Below, one piece after another: positions 24,001 to 35,323 of a stretch of DNA of 64,000 nucleotides (its first letter is position 1; every line of letters starts with the position of its first letter). Below the pieces are notes generated by a model. That model was not told the DNA's origin. It did not search any database and saw nothing but the letters and a program-made list of their open reading frames with translations. A program made the translations under genes and the position numbers. Origin of the DNA: Massospora cicadina (lineage: Eukaryota > Entomophthoromycota > Entomophthoromycetes > Entomophthorales > Entomophthoraceae); contig JAKSZP010008003.1 in assembly GCA_022478985.1 (NCBI GenBank), positions 62,001-126,000 of the forward strand. The letters are read 5' to 3'.

Positions 24001-25330
24001 AAAGCCCTTGGTCCAGCCCAGTTCTGATTGTGAAGAAAAAAAGGTGGCAGTTATTGAGTTGTAATCAATTGTTATCACCTCAACGCCATTACAATAAAGG
24101 ACTTGTTTCAGTTTCCCAGAATGTAATGAGTGGTTGAACCAATCATTACATTTTGACTTAAGATGCAGAAATCTGAATCTCAAGTCAAAATGCTATCTTG
24201 GGTTTTTGCAGTTTATGTGGGGCTCAGCGCTGAACTGTGCCCCTCCCAAGAAGGGAAACCTTTAAATGTTGGGCCCATGTTATTATGAACTCAGTTTACT
24301 ATCCTTTGTCGTTTCCCGCCATTGTGTGAGTCTCTCTAGTGGCCTTGGGGCCACTCTTGCCTTGTATTACCTGGTATCCCGCGGCAAACCTAGTTTTTAA
24401 CCTTAACAAGAATTAATAATTTGGCAGCAAACTGATCTGCTAAACATTCTGGTTTTTTCTTGTGTCATTTGCGGTGCCCTATGTTATTGGGATTGAATTT
24501 TTCATCATGTTTATTTTTATTGATAAATATAACAAGGCTAATTTTGGGACCAAAATCCTCGCTTACCTATGCCATCTTTTCTCATTTTTGAATTCCCTTA
24601 AATCCAAGGAAAATTGGTAAGTACATGGAGTTATGGCTCTTACCTTGATGGAACCTCATATCAGGAAATATTTTGGAATCAATTTTTATCTGCTGATCCT
24701 AAGGCAAGATGGCAGTCAAAAACTGGGATGTTTTTGATTGTTACACAGAATCAATAATAACTTGGAAAATCTGGTAGGGGCGAAGTATATTACCAAAATG
24801 GACCTTATCTCTGGATACTGGCAAATTGAACTGCCTAGGAGAAGCAGGATAAGTGTGTGATTATTGCTGCGCAAGGGCTATTTCAACCAACGCACATGTT
24901 ACAGGGTTTGTGCAATGCACCAGCAACCTTTAGAGTTCAATGGACACAATTTTGGGGAGCCTTAAATTATCCTGCATACTGGTGTACCTAGATGATATCA
25001 AAGTTTTTTCGTGGACAACTTCTGAACATCTGGAGCACCTTGAACAAGTTTTCAAATGGCTGTTGAAAGCTAATCTGAAGATAAAGCCTAGAAAATGCCA
25101 GTCCTTTGAAGAACAATTGGAATACCTTGGGTTTGTCATTAATTCCAAAGGCTTGCGGCCTCAACCTCAAAAGGTGGAGGTAATAAACAAAATGCAAGCT
25201 CCAGCAATTGTGAGGGATGTTCAAGTATTCTTAGGCATGGTAGGATACTATCAAAGATTTTGGAAGGGTTCATGAGGATTGCTGAGCCCCTATTCCACTT
25301 GCTACAAGGAGTAGTTAGTTTTTTGTTATG
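24000..25330 (+). pseudogene. Element A reverse transcriptase, split by a ~0.6-kb insert
   Basis: KKPLVQPSSD and an ITIKDLF..FP.NEWLNQS stretch end near 24147. RT resumes near 24772 with AKYITKMDLISGYWQIELP (first catalytic Asp intact) and LCNAPATF. An open 111-residue stretch (24940-25275) carries an intact YLDDIKVFS box, KPRKCQSF, LEYLGFVI and FLGMVGYYQRF. Palm motifs are well preserved, but stops and the insert disable it. Confidence 0.85.
24148..24771. mobile_element. Unclassified insert in element A RT
   Basis: Interrupts RT between WLNQS and AKYITKMD. Near its left edge is an 11-bp inverted pair, CATTTTGACTT (24149-24159) and AAGTCAAAATG (24182-24192). No LTR ends, coding region or clear duplication seen; limits are approximate. 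Confidence 0.4.
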
Positions 25331-25830
25331 CAGCTGAGTGTCAGCAAGCCTTTGAGGCATAGAAACCATGCTGAGCACAGCGCTTTTCCTCCAATATTCA
25401 TAACTCAGCAGATCATTTATCATAAAAAGCAACGCCTCATTGACCACAATTGGGGGTGTGTTATCCAAGGTTGGGGAGGATCATCCAGTCACTTATTGCA
25501 GCAGAATGCTGAATAATCATGAGCGAAATTATATAGTGACCAAACAAGAGTATTTGGTTGTGATCTATGCTTGTAAACAATTTTTAGTGTACATTCATTG
25601 TACCAATTCTTAAGTAGTGATGGATCACAGCTCATTACATTAGATCCACAACCTCAAAGAGCCTGAGGGACAGTTAACCCGCTGGGCTCTAAAATTACAG
25701 GCGTACAACTATGCAATTTATCATAGAGCTGGAGAAGCCCATCAAAATGCAGATGAATTATTGCAACATCCTATTGTGCCCATCCTAAGCAGTTTAGCTG
25801 ATGAGCTCCATGAAAAAATGATTAATTAAA
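25330..25830 (+). pseudogene. Element A RNase H relic
   Basis: In shifted frames it shows MLNNHERNYIVTKQEYLVVIYACKQF (split here over two frames), VMDHSSLH.IHNLKEPEGQLTRW and HRAGEAHQNADELL, the typical gypsy RNase H/tether sequence. Closely parallel to element D (TERNYTVTEREC..., HQNADGLL). Confidence 0.7.
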
Positions 25831-25948
25831 AAGTATGAGGATAAGCCACCTGAAGTAAAAAAGGAAATTAAAAAAGCATTGAAAAACACCAAATATTAAA
25901 ATGTATATTCTACTAAATTTAAGCCTGTGGGGCAGTGAAGGTTTTACA

Positions 25949-26091
25949 AAAAAAAAGTAATTGGGGCAGATCGACCCTGGAACAAACATACCATACCAAG
26001 ATTTTTTTAGCTAGTACAAGTTTTGAACATGTTTTGAACAAAACCTGCGCTAGAGTGGAAGCAGGAATTACCCTGCCAGGCTAACCACCCT
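25949..26091 (-). repeat. tRNA-like SINE copy in element A
   Basis: On the minus strand GGGTGGTTAGCCTGGCAGG starts the copy and matches the SINE at 38134-38266; a B-box-like GGTTTTGTTCAAAAC follows, and the 3' end shares GGTCGA..CTGCCCCAAT. It contains a short internal duplication (GTTTTGAACA twice). Possible imperfect duplications (AAGGTTTT / AAGGATTTT) flank it. Confidence 0.5.
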
Positions 26092-27060
26092 TAAGGATTT
26101 TCCCATAACCTTCCGACTAAATGAATATCATTACTCAAGCCCACAAGACCATCAGGCATGGAGGATTGACCAAAACACTATAATTAATTTTTCAAATTAT
26201 TTTGGGATTCTATGCAATTTAATATCCAAGTTTTAATTATAAAATGCCATTCATGACAAATTGCAAAGCTCATGAAGTTGGATGTAAAATATTAATTAAA
26301 TAAACTAACTAAGCCTGGCAAACCATGTCAATTGATGTTGTTAGCCCTTTGCCTGTGAGTAGCTTAGGCAACAAATACATTTGAAGCTATCAACCATCTG
26401 ACAAAATGGGTGGAAGCAAAAGCAATCTAATATGTTGGATCCTTGACAACTGCCAAGGTTATAATGAACTGTACTATTTATAAGCACAGATGCCCTAGAA
26501 GATCTTAGGGATATTGGCATGAATTTTACTACTCAGATGGTGCAACGCTTGAAAGATTTGATGTCCATCAAAGAAGTGTTGTCAAAACTATACCATCTGA
26601 AGACTATTGGTATGGTAGAACAAGTGAATGGCACCCTAGTCAGAATATTGTGCAAAAATGCAGCCATGGTGCCTTCACAAAGTTCTAACTTTATTAGCGC
26701 TACGGTGTTTATGTACAACACCAGATATCACAGCAGTATGTGACACTCTCCGTTTGACTTCTGCATGGTAGGCATCCAGCTCTACCTTCATTATTATATT
26801 CAAAACTAAACCTGGCTGCAGCAATTAGTGCTATGAACATTGTTGAGCAACTGGCAAAGACCTTAACCAAGTTGCAATATGAGGCTTATCAGAATGTGTT
26901 TAGCCAAAAACAAGCCAGAAGAGCTATGGTGACACTAAATAAGCTACTTTTTTAAGTCTCAGGAAGGAGACTTAGTACTATATTATGACACTTGTATTAC
27001 AGGCTGTGCGCATAAGTTGTTGCCACTGGGTATGGATGACTTTTCTTCAGGAGGGGGAGG
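26092..27060 (+). pseudogene. Element A integrase relic
   Basis: Includes ITQAHKTIRHGGLTKTL (zinc-binding His region), TMSIDVVSPLPV (first catalytic Asp), KMGGSKS, DIGMNFTTQMVQRLKDLM (second Asp region) and TIGMVEQVNGTLVRILCK (Glu of the E-x-x-N-G-T motif intact). It ends with GDLVLYYDT-like and LLPLGMDDFSSGGGG residues. Several stops; dead. This pol end is where the antisense frame's C-terminus meets it. Confidence 0.75.
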
Positions 27061-27631
27061 AGAGTAAGACCAAACCGGGGTAGCCTGTAGAAGAGTAGGG
27101 GAGATGCGGACCTCATATAAGTCTCAGCTGTTGAGGCCCTGTCAGAAATGAGCCAAACCTAAAAAGGCTTAGTACCAGGCGCGCTGGCCTGGTCAACTAA
27201 GGAAAGGCCATCAAATTAAAGGGAACAACCATTGGAAGGGACTTCAAACAGGTGAGAGAGGTTGAATTCTGGGGAGAAAGCCAAATAAAGAAAGATGCAA
27301 TCAGCAAGCAGGCTTTTGAGACTAGGTTGCATTGGTATAAGGAACATTTTCATAAAAACAGCTGGGAACGTGCCTCATCTAAAACTTTACGCATCTCAGG
27401 CATAGTCTCAGTGGAAAAAGTTGACTGTGGAAGCAAATGCACGCTCCTAGTAAATTCATCTGAGGGATATATCTTTTCAAAAGCTCTTTCACCAGGCTTT
27501 TAAAAAGATCACAGTAAATTAAGAGGATGCGGCGATCTTTTGAAACACAACTTAAGGCTCAATGGGATGTGCATAAAGGTATAAATTGTAGTGGGAGAGC
27601 ACCAGAGCCTAGCTATAGAGTTAACAAATAG
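27061..27631 (-). pseudogene. Antisense ORF of element A, C-terminal half
   Basis: On the strand opposite pol, directly after pol. Minus-strand frames give MPEMRKVLDEARSQLFL, KACLLIASFFIWLSPQN and LVLSLFRFGSFLTG. They align with VLDEAHRQALRTNL, LLANCLFLYCCFPPHS and FHVGLALAS in element D, and with HWQALKTHL and FQVGLALTS in E. Several frameshifts. Element B2 separates it from the N-terminal half at 34689-35323. No known domain recognised; hydrophobic stretches could be membrane-associated (inference). Confidence 0.5.
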
Positions 27632-28368
27632 TGTAGAAAACCAGCCAATTCTTGCTCGCTGGTGCTTTAAGCCTGCTAGTTTCCACAAAAGTTTGTAAAT
27701 AAATTTAAATAGAAAGCTCTATAAAACTGGGTTTTTTATAAATTTTATTAGGAGCATGAAAAAGGGGAAAACGACACACTCAACATCTGACCATTCATTA
27801 TATAAACGGTTTGAGGGTCAAGGCAAATTCAAGGATAGGTTGAAATAGCTTATCCTAGTCCAAATTAGAAATTATGGGTGCAGCCTATTAAAACTCAAGA
27901 TACTCACTTTATATTGGATGAACAATGGCAGTGAAATTGTTATTGGCCAAAAAGTACCATGAGGTAACAATTTTATAAACTACAGCCAATCCTATTCAAG
28001 AAATTTATTGCACCTTGGGGGACCCCTGCCAAGCCTATAAAAGGGGGTGGTCCTCACGTAGGTGCTTTAAAGGACCTGGTTGTGGCTGGGGGTGTACCTT
28101 CTGATGGTCACCCCAGGGTCCACTGCATGGTTAGAGTAATCTTTCTGCTAGATTTTTTGGTTGTTGCTTGAGTATTATTCGAAATTGTGTTGCCCTAATA
28201 TGCAGGGTTTCACTGAGAATTGACCAGGGTCTTTTGGTCAATAACATCATTATTCTTATTTAAATTTTTTTAGGTTCATTGCAAACTCATAAATGGCTGA
28301 CATTTCCCCATTTCAGCTGATTTCAACCCAAGACATTGTTCCTCTGCAGCTGAGAGGGCAAATGTACA
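27632..28368 (-). repeat. B2 3' LTR
   Basis: 737 bp, minus-strand start TGTACATTTGCC, end TTTTCTACA. Strongly similar to the partner at 33944-34688. The G/C-rich block CCTATAAAAGGGGGTGG is shared by both, a likely promoter core on one strand. Confidence 0.9.
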
Positions 28369-28439
28369 TCACCCCCTCAAGAATGTTGAGGGGAGAATAA
28401 GGTCAGAGGAAATGGCCATGTACTCGGTTGATGGTGTTT

Positions 28440-29345
28440 CCTTTAGCTAAAGACTTTATATAATACTCATTGCCTCTTTTGTAAGTGATGGTGAAGGGAC
28501 TTCCCAGATTGATTCAAGCTTACCACTTCTAGGGGTGATGCGGTTATGGTAGTATAATACCATATCAGATACTTGGTTGTAAGTAGAGGGTTCAGAGCTC
28601 ATTGGCAGCCTGCCCTTCTACAGTCACCGTTTTTGTTAGATTGGCCATAGCCTCATATTGGAGTTGGATGATGTGTTGAGCCAATCTTTGATTGGCCTTC
28701 TCAGGTTCCTCAACTCTGGAGGAGAATACATCTTTAACTAAGAGGACAGGTATTCCTGGTTCCCGCCCATACAAGACGTGAAATGAGGACATTTCCAAAA
28801 CCTGATGATAACTAATATGGTAGCTATAAGGGAACTGGGTAAGAATTTATCTAAGTGAAGTGGTTCAGAAAAGGCCATTTTGCGTAAGATGAATACCAAG
28901 GTTCCATTGCTCTCTCCACAGTTACGTTGGTATATGAATTGTACGGAGCTGATAAAAGTTTATGGCTCTCATGGATGTGTCCAGGATTCTGACTACTCTG
29001 GAGGTGAAGTTCTTACTATCATTGCAGATTAGTACTTGGGGACAGCCATGTCGAGAGAAAATGTTTTGATGTAAAAAGGTGGGTGTGGCCTTGGCCGTTT
29101 GAGCAGGAAGAGCCACGGCTTCCACCCAATTATTGAAATGATCAATAGCTAATAGAATAAACTTGTTCTCACTATTAGTTTGAGGAAGGTGACCTACTAC
29201 ATCCAAACTGATGGTGTGGAACAGTTGTTGAGGGGTAGTGGGTTGATACTGGTATCTAGTCTTGGAATCAGATTGCTTCATACACGTAAGGCAAGCTTCC
29301 AAGACGTCAACGATATATTCCATCATTCCATCTCAACAGTACTGA
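28440..29345 (-). pseudogene. B2 integrase, mostly readable
   Basis: Minus-strand frames: VLEACLTCMKQSD (zinc cysteines), HTISLDVVGHLPQT (first Asp), IDHFNNWVEAVALP, LICNDSKNF (second Asp context, altered from CDNG), then MEMSSFHVLYGREPGIPVLLVKDVF in the C-terminal part. A GPY/F-like tail (PRSGKLESI, in the region of 28540-28500) completes it. The Glu-containing middle is frameshifted. Compared with B1, many of the same residues are preserved. Inactive. Confidence 0.8.
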
Positions 29346-30160
29346 TCCTTAATCCACTCATAGGTTTTCTTTGCCCCTCCATTCACTAGGGTGGAATTTT
29401 CTTCTAGGATAGCAGGTATGCGTTCTGAGGGCTGAAGGTAAGGCAGCCATTTAGCCCCCACCTGCTTATACAACTTCCCATTCTCCACTTTCATATTATG
29501 GGAGTACCATGGTAACATCTTCTGAACAGGCTCATCCTCATCCTCCCAGTCATTGGGGGTCATTAAGAGGTCATGTAACCTCTCCGCCTCACTATTATCT
29601 AAGTGAAGGACTGGTATCTGAGTCAACCCATCAACATTTGTGTGACGGGTTTCAGCACAGTGTTTGGTCTTTATGTCATAAGGCTGGAGCTTTAGAGCCC
29701 AATGAACTAACCAACCATTAGGATTTTTCATACTCTGTAACCATTTTAGGGATGCGTAGTCAGTAACCACAGTGAAGGTAGTTCCATATAGGAAAGGGTG
29801 GTAGTGCTTTACAACTAACAGAACAGTAAAGCACTCCTTCTCCATTACACTGTAGTGGCGTTTCTCCTTTGACAGCATCTTACTAAATTAGGATACAGGA
29901 TGATCTACACCATTTTCATCCAATTGGGCTAAAATGGCCACAACGGCATAGTCTGAAGCGTCAGTGAATAAGATGAAGGGTTTATTATAATCTGGGTGCC
30001 ATAGGATAAGGCGTTGTTGCAGAAGTTGCTTCAGCGTCTCAAAAGTGGCCTTCTGTTCCGCACCACAATGAAAAAGAGTGTTCTTTGTCAATAGGCGGAC
30101 AAGAGACTCGCTAAGCTGAGCAAACTTAGGGATGAACTGAGGGTAATACTGTCATAGTCA
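29333..30160 (-). pseudogene. B2 RNase H and tether, long open stretch
   Basis: A 181-residue open frame (29878-29333) and a preceding 67-residue one (30091-29888) give HCGAEQKATFETLKQLLQQR, ILFTDASDYAVVAILAQLDE (catalytic Asp intact), SKEKRHYSVMEKECFTVLL (Glu), VVTDYASLKWLQ (Asp), ETRHTNVDGLTQIPVL and, at the end, GGAKKTYEWIKDQYC of the integrase zinc finger. Only a stop between the two stretches breaks it. One of the best preserved pol parts in the window. Confidence 0.85.
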
Positions 30161-30171
30161 CATGACATCAT

Positions 30172-31005
30172 AGTGGGGACCAACCCCAAGGATTAGGCTG
30201 GGCGCCAGGAGGCCCAGAAGGTGAGGTTACAGGCCCTCCCTGACCTTAAGCATACCCTAGACTAACGCTGGGTACAGGCAAAATATGCCCATGTTGGTAC
30301 TAGTGAGGTGCCAAATGCCCAGCCCCTTACATTGGCCCAGATGTTAAAACGGACAGTCTACTTAACTGATGCGGACATTCCATTCATTTAGTCGAGTAAT
30401 GGGGTTTCAAAACCCATTCCATTTATGAAACAACACGTTTTGGTCAGATCCAACTTCAATTGATAACTCAAGTGAAGTCAGTTTCAGCATATTTGACCAA
30501 TTTGGATGGAAATGTCTGCCTATTGGTGGGTCAGTGCTTGGACCCACTTCAGCGAACCCTATTTTCTCCAACATTGTTTAATTATGTTTCCCATGATCAA
30601 CAACCCTTGTTGGTCAACTTCCAAATAAACATTTTCCCCATTTTACGTTTTTATTCCTTAGGATATTTTGAACGCTCCTGTGCTCGCATCTCTTTGAGAA
30701 GGTCTCACGCTCCATTAACCTTGCCATTGTAAATACACTCCAGCTATCCCCTTTTGCACCTCTGGTTTGCCCAAGGTTCCCTCCAACCTGGGTCACTTGC
30801 CCCTTTCTCTTTGTGCACCGCGTCACTTTTGGTAAGTCATTTATTATAAAATTCGCACTTCTCTGCCTAAGTTGTTATTGTATAGCACCCTCTGTTGGGC
30901 CCTAATTACTTTAGCACTAACAGCTAGTTCCCTGGCGTTGGCCTTGTGCATCGTGCACTACCACGCTGAGAACAGGAGCTATAGACACTCTCCTTACAAA
31001 TACCC
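30172..31005. mobile_element. 834-bp insert in B2 RT
   Basis: CATCAT occurs at 30166-30171 and 31006-31011, and B1 has a single CATCAT at the matching place, so this is an insertion with a 5-6 bp duplication. Its ends (AGTGGGGACC... and ...TACAAATACCC) are not TG...CA. Internally it has CCAAATAAACATTTTCCCC near 30625, similar to the polyadenylation region of LTR F, and a short open frame 30460-30732. Possibly a decayed solo LTR. Confidence 0.55.
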
Positions 31006-31840
31006 CATCATCCCCAGAAATACTTTAATAATCCTTAAGTTTTTTAGGGGGAGGCATTTTTTAGATCACTTCAACCTTATCTTAGATTGGTTTAATTTCT
31101 TTTTGAGAAATCTAATGGCCAAGGAAATTCAGTTTCTTTTAAAAAAGTACACTTTGAGGGTTTTAACTTAATATTTGACTTACATAGCCGTTGAAGCACC
31201 TCCTTCAGATGATCAAGATACTCGTTAAAAGTTTTTATGAATATCTTGATGTCATTGAGATATACAATGATGCAACTTAACTTAAAGTCCTGCATAATAT
31301 GGTTCATTGCACGCTGGAAAGTTGCAGGTGCGTTCACAGCCCTTGAGGTAATTGGGTTGGTTGAGACCCTCACTACAAATGAAAGCACATTTCTCCTGGT
31401 CTTCACGAGAAAGGTCCATTTGCCAATAGCCGCTATCCAAGTACATGGCAGAAAAGAAGTTAGAGTCAGAGAGTTGGGCCAGTGCGTCGTCAATGTGGGG
31501 AATAGGATAGCTATCCTTTTTCATGAGGTTATTCAACTTTTGGTAGTCCATGACTATCTGATAACCGCTGTTTTTCTTTTTGATAAGCAATAGAGGGAAG
31601 GCCAAGAGCTTTGTAAAGGAACTAATAACCCTGAATATAGTAATTGCTTAAGCTCTATCCTCATCTGCTGTTATTCCACCTTTGACTTGCGGTAAGTTTT
31701 GGACCTGATAGGATGGGCATCACCCACATTGATGGAGTGGCACCTGCCCTTCATGTGGTCATAGTCATTATTAGATTTAAAGAATATGTCGCTATAGTCG
31801 TCTAGGAGAGTATGGACTTTTCCACCTTATCTGAGGTAAG
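31006..31840 (-). pseudogene. B2 reverse transcriptase relic
   Basis: Minus-strand pieces: SGYQIVMDYQKLNNLMKKDSYPIP, FFSAMYLDSGYWQMDLSRED (first catalytic Asp changed to Tyr), NAPATFQRAMNHIMQDFKL, YLNDIKIFIKTF (YLDD changed to YLND) and KSNIKLKPSKCTFLKE. Frameshifts separate them and the 834-bp insert cuts the end. Ty3/gypsy type, nearest to B1. Confidence 0.8.
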
Positions 31841-32397
31841 CTCATCTGAGATATGGACGTTGGGTAAAGTACATACCAGGTTATCTGTTGGAGGGCCCAT
31901 ATTTATCATATAGCCAATGGAGTGAATTTGTTTAATGTCCTCTATAGGGACTAAAAAACCTTTGTCAATCTCCTGGTGTTTTTCACAACTATGTCCTTTG
32001 AGGTGAGGTTCCCCAACAGCAGAGAAATAGGCCTCTGTTGTTATGTGTCGAGAACGCCAGACAATACCTGAGGCACCAAAGGACTAATGCTCTCAATACT
32101 TATGAGGTGCAACAAACAGTGGCGTGGGATTTGAAGCGTTACTTTTGTGTCAACCACTCGTTGTTCATCGGGCTTAATCGGTACCTAATCTGTATCATAA
32201 TAAGGGATACCTTCCCTAGCATCCACTGAATTGTGCAATTTCTTTGTGTTCTGCCCAGAAGTGATATAAGACAAAGGTATAGCTGAGAGGTGGTATTCAA
32301 TCAGGAAAGAGTATTCGTGCTTGCTGGGTTCCTTATTGGATAAAACTAATGAGACTTCATAGTTGAGTAACGAGATGTAACCTTGCTTCAGGTTGAT

Positions 32398-32720
32398 TTA
32401 TCCCTCGTAATCAATCATAAATTGAGTGCCAATGAGCATACCATATTCTTTGTTATCCAAAGCCACAGCAGAGGCTGATAAAATAAGCTTCCCAATACGA
32501 ATGGGAAGTGAAGAGTACTCCCTTATTTTATGGGTATTATTTGGGCCAGCGGTTCCAAGTTCTTGCGTGTACTCTAAGTCAGACGCTAGCTTTATCTTCT
32601 TAATAAGCTTTTTGGAGATCACGTTAACTGGGGAGCCAGTGTCCAAGATGGCCAGTATTTGGACCTTTTGAATGATCACTTCAATCTTAATAAGTGTGCC
32701 TCAAAAGTTAAGCAATAAAG
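32398..32720 (-). pseudogene. B2 protease, active-site motif intact
   Basis: A 93-residue open stretch (32679-32398) begins MIIQKVQILAILDTGSPVNV. LDTGSPVN is an intact aspartic protease active site, and GTQFMIDYEG closes the fold, as in B1. Upstream frames are broken. The linker to RT occupies about 31840-32397 and contains stops. Confidence 0.7.
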
Positions 32721-32829
32721 CTAAGGCCTCCTTGAGCCGGAAGATGGAGGTTTTTTTAGCAGTCTCAGGGTATTTATCAAAGATGAATTTCTTGGGATGC
32801 ACCCGCTGAAGAGGTCAAGTCAAGCCAGC

Positions 32830-33941
32830 TATGAGTTGGTCACCATTTCTGGCAGTGTCAATAACTTTTGGATACCCTAGAATTTGGCTGAGGTACATTT
32901 CCTCAGGTATGGTGGTCTCATCTACTCCTCCAGCGTCCAAATGATTAGGAACCTCTATTTATGTGGGGGTTCCCAATATATAGTAAATAATGTCATCATA
33001 ACTCCCCTCAGATTCTTCCCCAATGGTATTCTCAACAATGGGCAAAGCCGTGATGGAGGTAGGAGAGATGGCCACAGGGACTTAATAACCTGAGAGGGCG
33101 CATTTGCTAGCTTATCTGGAGGGGAAAGCACAGCAGCTTTAGTGAGCTTGTGCAGGTGTATGGTTTTTACTGCCTTACAGGTCACTGATTCATAAGAAGT
33201 AGTGATACCCTTTTTAAGTTACACTGATGAAACAGGTTTATCATGGAGGATAGGCACAGGTGAGCTCACTCCCAACTGTTCAACAGGAGGATGCTCCTCA
33301 ATGGTTAGAGCCTAAGTTTTTACCTCAGCTTCATTTATTATAACACATAAATGAAATTTGGCCACATCTAACAAAGCCTCTTTGATGTTGCGGATATTTT
33401 AAAGTAGTGTTTCACTGAGATGATATCTATGGATAGAGAGGGCTGAGAAGCTAACCCAGGTAATAGGGCGGCGATACCATCATCAAGGGTGAGAATGTTA
33501 GAGGTGGATAACCTTTGTGCAAAGAGGTAAAATTGTTCAGCAAAAGCAAAGGGCAATTCACCTTCATACATGCTAAGGCGCATAAAGGCATGTTTTTTCC
33601 CTGTGTAGACTCTGCTTTGATCTAAATTCAGCCAAAAGAGCCTCCTTCACCTCTGCTCAAGTGTATAAAGGGTCCAGGTAATGAACTATCATCTCTTGTG
33701 CTAGGCAGCTTAAGCATGGAAGGATGTTTCGAAATTTTCTGCTTCTCAGTGGCGTCATGCATATTAGATTCATATACATATAAAAAGGAAGCAATACTCC
33801 CTTCCCCAGGGGTCTACTTGTTTTTAGAGGGAGTTTTATTGGGCGCTGCTCAAGTTCATTGAGATGGGATAGAGCGCTTGCTAGTTTCTTTTCAAGAGCA
33901 ACTATTCTGGCTATACAGTGGTCACCTGTAGTGAGCACCAT
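32830..33941 (-). pseudogene. B2 gag, partly open
   Basis: Starts at the ATG whose A is at 33941, inside the primer site (MVLTTGDHC), followed by a coiled-coil-like stretch RIVALEKKLASALSHLNELE. Capsid-like sequence continues with MRLSMYEGELPFAFAEQFYLFAQR (in two blocks) and ILTLDDGIAALLPG. A Pro/Ala-rich spacer lies near 33185-32955. No zinc knuckle. The start agrees with B1 and with E (MMLTTGEL). Confidence 0.65.
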
Positions 33942-33943
33942 TT

Positions 33944-34688
33944 TGTAGGAAATCAGCTGATTCTTTCTCGCTAGTGCTATATGCCTGATGGTTTCCACAA
34001 AAGTTTGTAAATAAAATTAAATAAAGCTCTAATAAAACTGGGTTTTTTATAAATTTTATTAGGAGCACGATAAAGGGAAAAATGCGACCCTTCAACATTT
34101 GAAATTCAGTATTTAAACTGTTTTGAGGGTCTAGGTGAATTCAAGGATAGGTTTGGAATAGCTTATCCTAGTCCAGATTGAGAATTATGAGAAGCAGCCT
34201 ATTGAAGCTCAAGGTACTCACTTCATTTTGGATGAACAATGGCAGTGGAATTGTTATTGGCCAAACCATACCTGTGAGGTAACAATTTTATAAACTTCAT
34301 CCAAAAACCATTCAAGAAATTTATTGCACCTTGAGGGACCCCCACCAAGCCTATAAAAGGGGGTGGTCCCCGCGTAGGTGCTTTTAAGGACCTGGTTGTG
34401 GCTGGGGGTGTACCTTCTGATGGTCACCCCAGGGTCCGCTGCATGGTTGGAGTAATACAACTGCATAATTTTTTGGTTGTTGTCTGAGTATTATTCAAAA
34501 TCATGTTACCTTGGTTTGTGGTGTTCCACCAATAATTGACCAGGGTCTTTTGGTTAGTAACATCTTTATTCTTATTTAAATTGCTTTTAAGTTCATTGTT
34601 AACTCATAAATGGCCAACATTTCCCCGTTTTGGCTGATTTTAACCCAAGACATTCTTCCTCTGCAGCTGTGAGTGCAAATGTCCAACA
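33944..34688 (-). repeat. B2 5' LTR
   Basis: 745 bp, minus-strand start TGTTGGACATTTGC, end CTGATTTCCTACA, followed by AAA and the primer site TGGTGCTCACTACAGG at 33940-33925. Confidence 0.9.
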
Positions 34689-35323
34689 AACGGATAACCC
34701 TGATTACCCTCAAAAAAATTAAATGGGGAAATCCTGGGCTCAAAGGTAAGAGTGGAAGACAAGTAGGCTTCCGCAAGCTCAGTTATTGAATTGAGCACAA
34801 AATCTGACAAAGCCACATTACCCATGTGAATTGAAGAGATAAGGCTATTAGAAGAGAAAATTTGAAAGAGCGTGAAAAGAAAGTCAGGAAAGAGATCACC
34901 TTCTGAAGGGAATTGGTGCTAATTGAATGTTTCTTTGGTTTGGCTGGCCTCAGGAGCATGAAGAATCAAGGGGGCATATGAGGGGGCATTGAATTTAAAC
35001 CATTGATATGTTTGCTGGATAGAACTCAAAGCTAAGGGGATCAGTTTGGGTTATCAGTGATTGCTAGAGTCGCAGTGGGCAAGGAAGTTGAACTTTTGAT
35101 AACTATTGAATCATGTCTGATTGTTCCAGCCTGAGAAACCAAAGGCAAAATGTCTGAGTTAACCATAGCATGCTGCATTAAAGTGCTGAGTCTTAAGAAG
35201 ACACGTTTATCTAGGGCCAAGAGGCTATTGACGTAGCACTCATATTTAAAAGTTATTAAAAAATTGGACACTGGGACCAAGAAAAAAATACCCTCCACTT
35301 TTATCCAGTCAAGGCGGGGGAAG
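34689..35323 (-). pseudogene. Antisense ORF of element A, N-terminal half
   Basis: Starts on the minus strand next to the polypurine tract (35311-35323), whose complement encodes FPRLDW. The 85-residue open stretch 35298-35041 is followed, one frame over, by LIPLALSSIQQTYQWF, PLILHAPEASQTKETFN and DLFPDFLFTLFQ, then NSITELAEAYLSSTLTFEP. These align with D (ILPLPSIPELYFETLL, TIIVDAPEIMPF, DLLPEFLCQL, LPYAELQAQVTETLTLALNP) and E (TIPLSPIAKLDF, IIIKPNEPSLLVTK, FLSEFLFQL). Conservation on the antisense strand only is the evidence for a gene. Function unknown. Confidence 0.55.

Larger units (their letters stand above)
27632..34688 (-). mobile_element. Element B2: Ty3/gypsy retrotransposon inserted in A
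   Basis: Inverted relative to A. LTRs lie at 27632-28368 (3') and 33944-34688 (5') with gag, protease, RT, RNase H and integrase reading right to left. Flanks AATAG and AACGG differ at two bases, both transitions, consistent with an aged five-base duplication. Same family as B1 and better preserved. An 834-bp insert splits RT. Confidence 0.9.
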
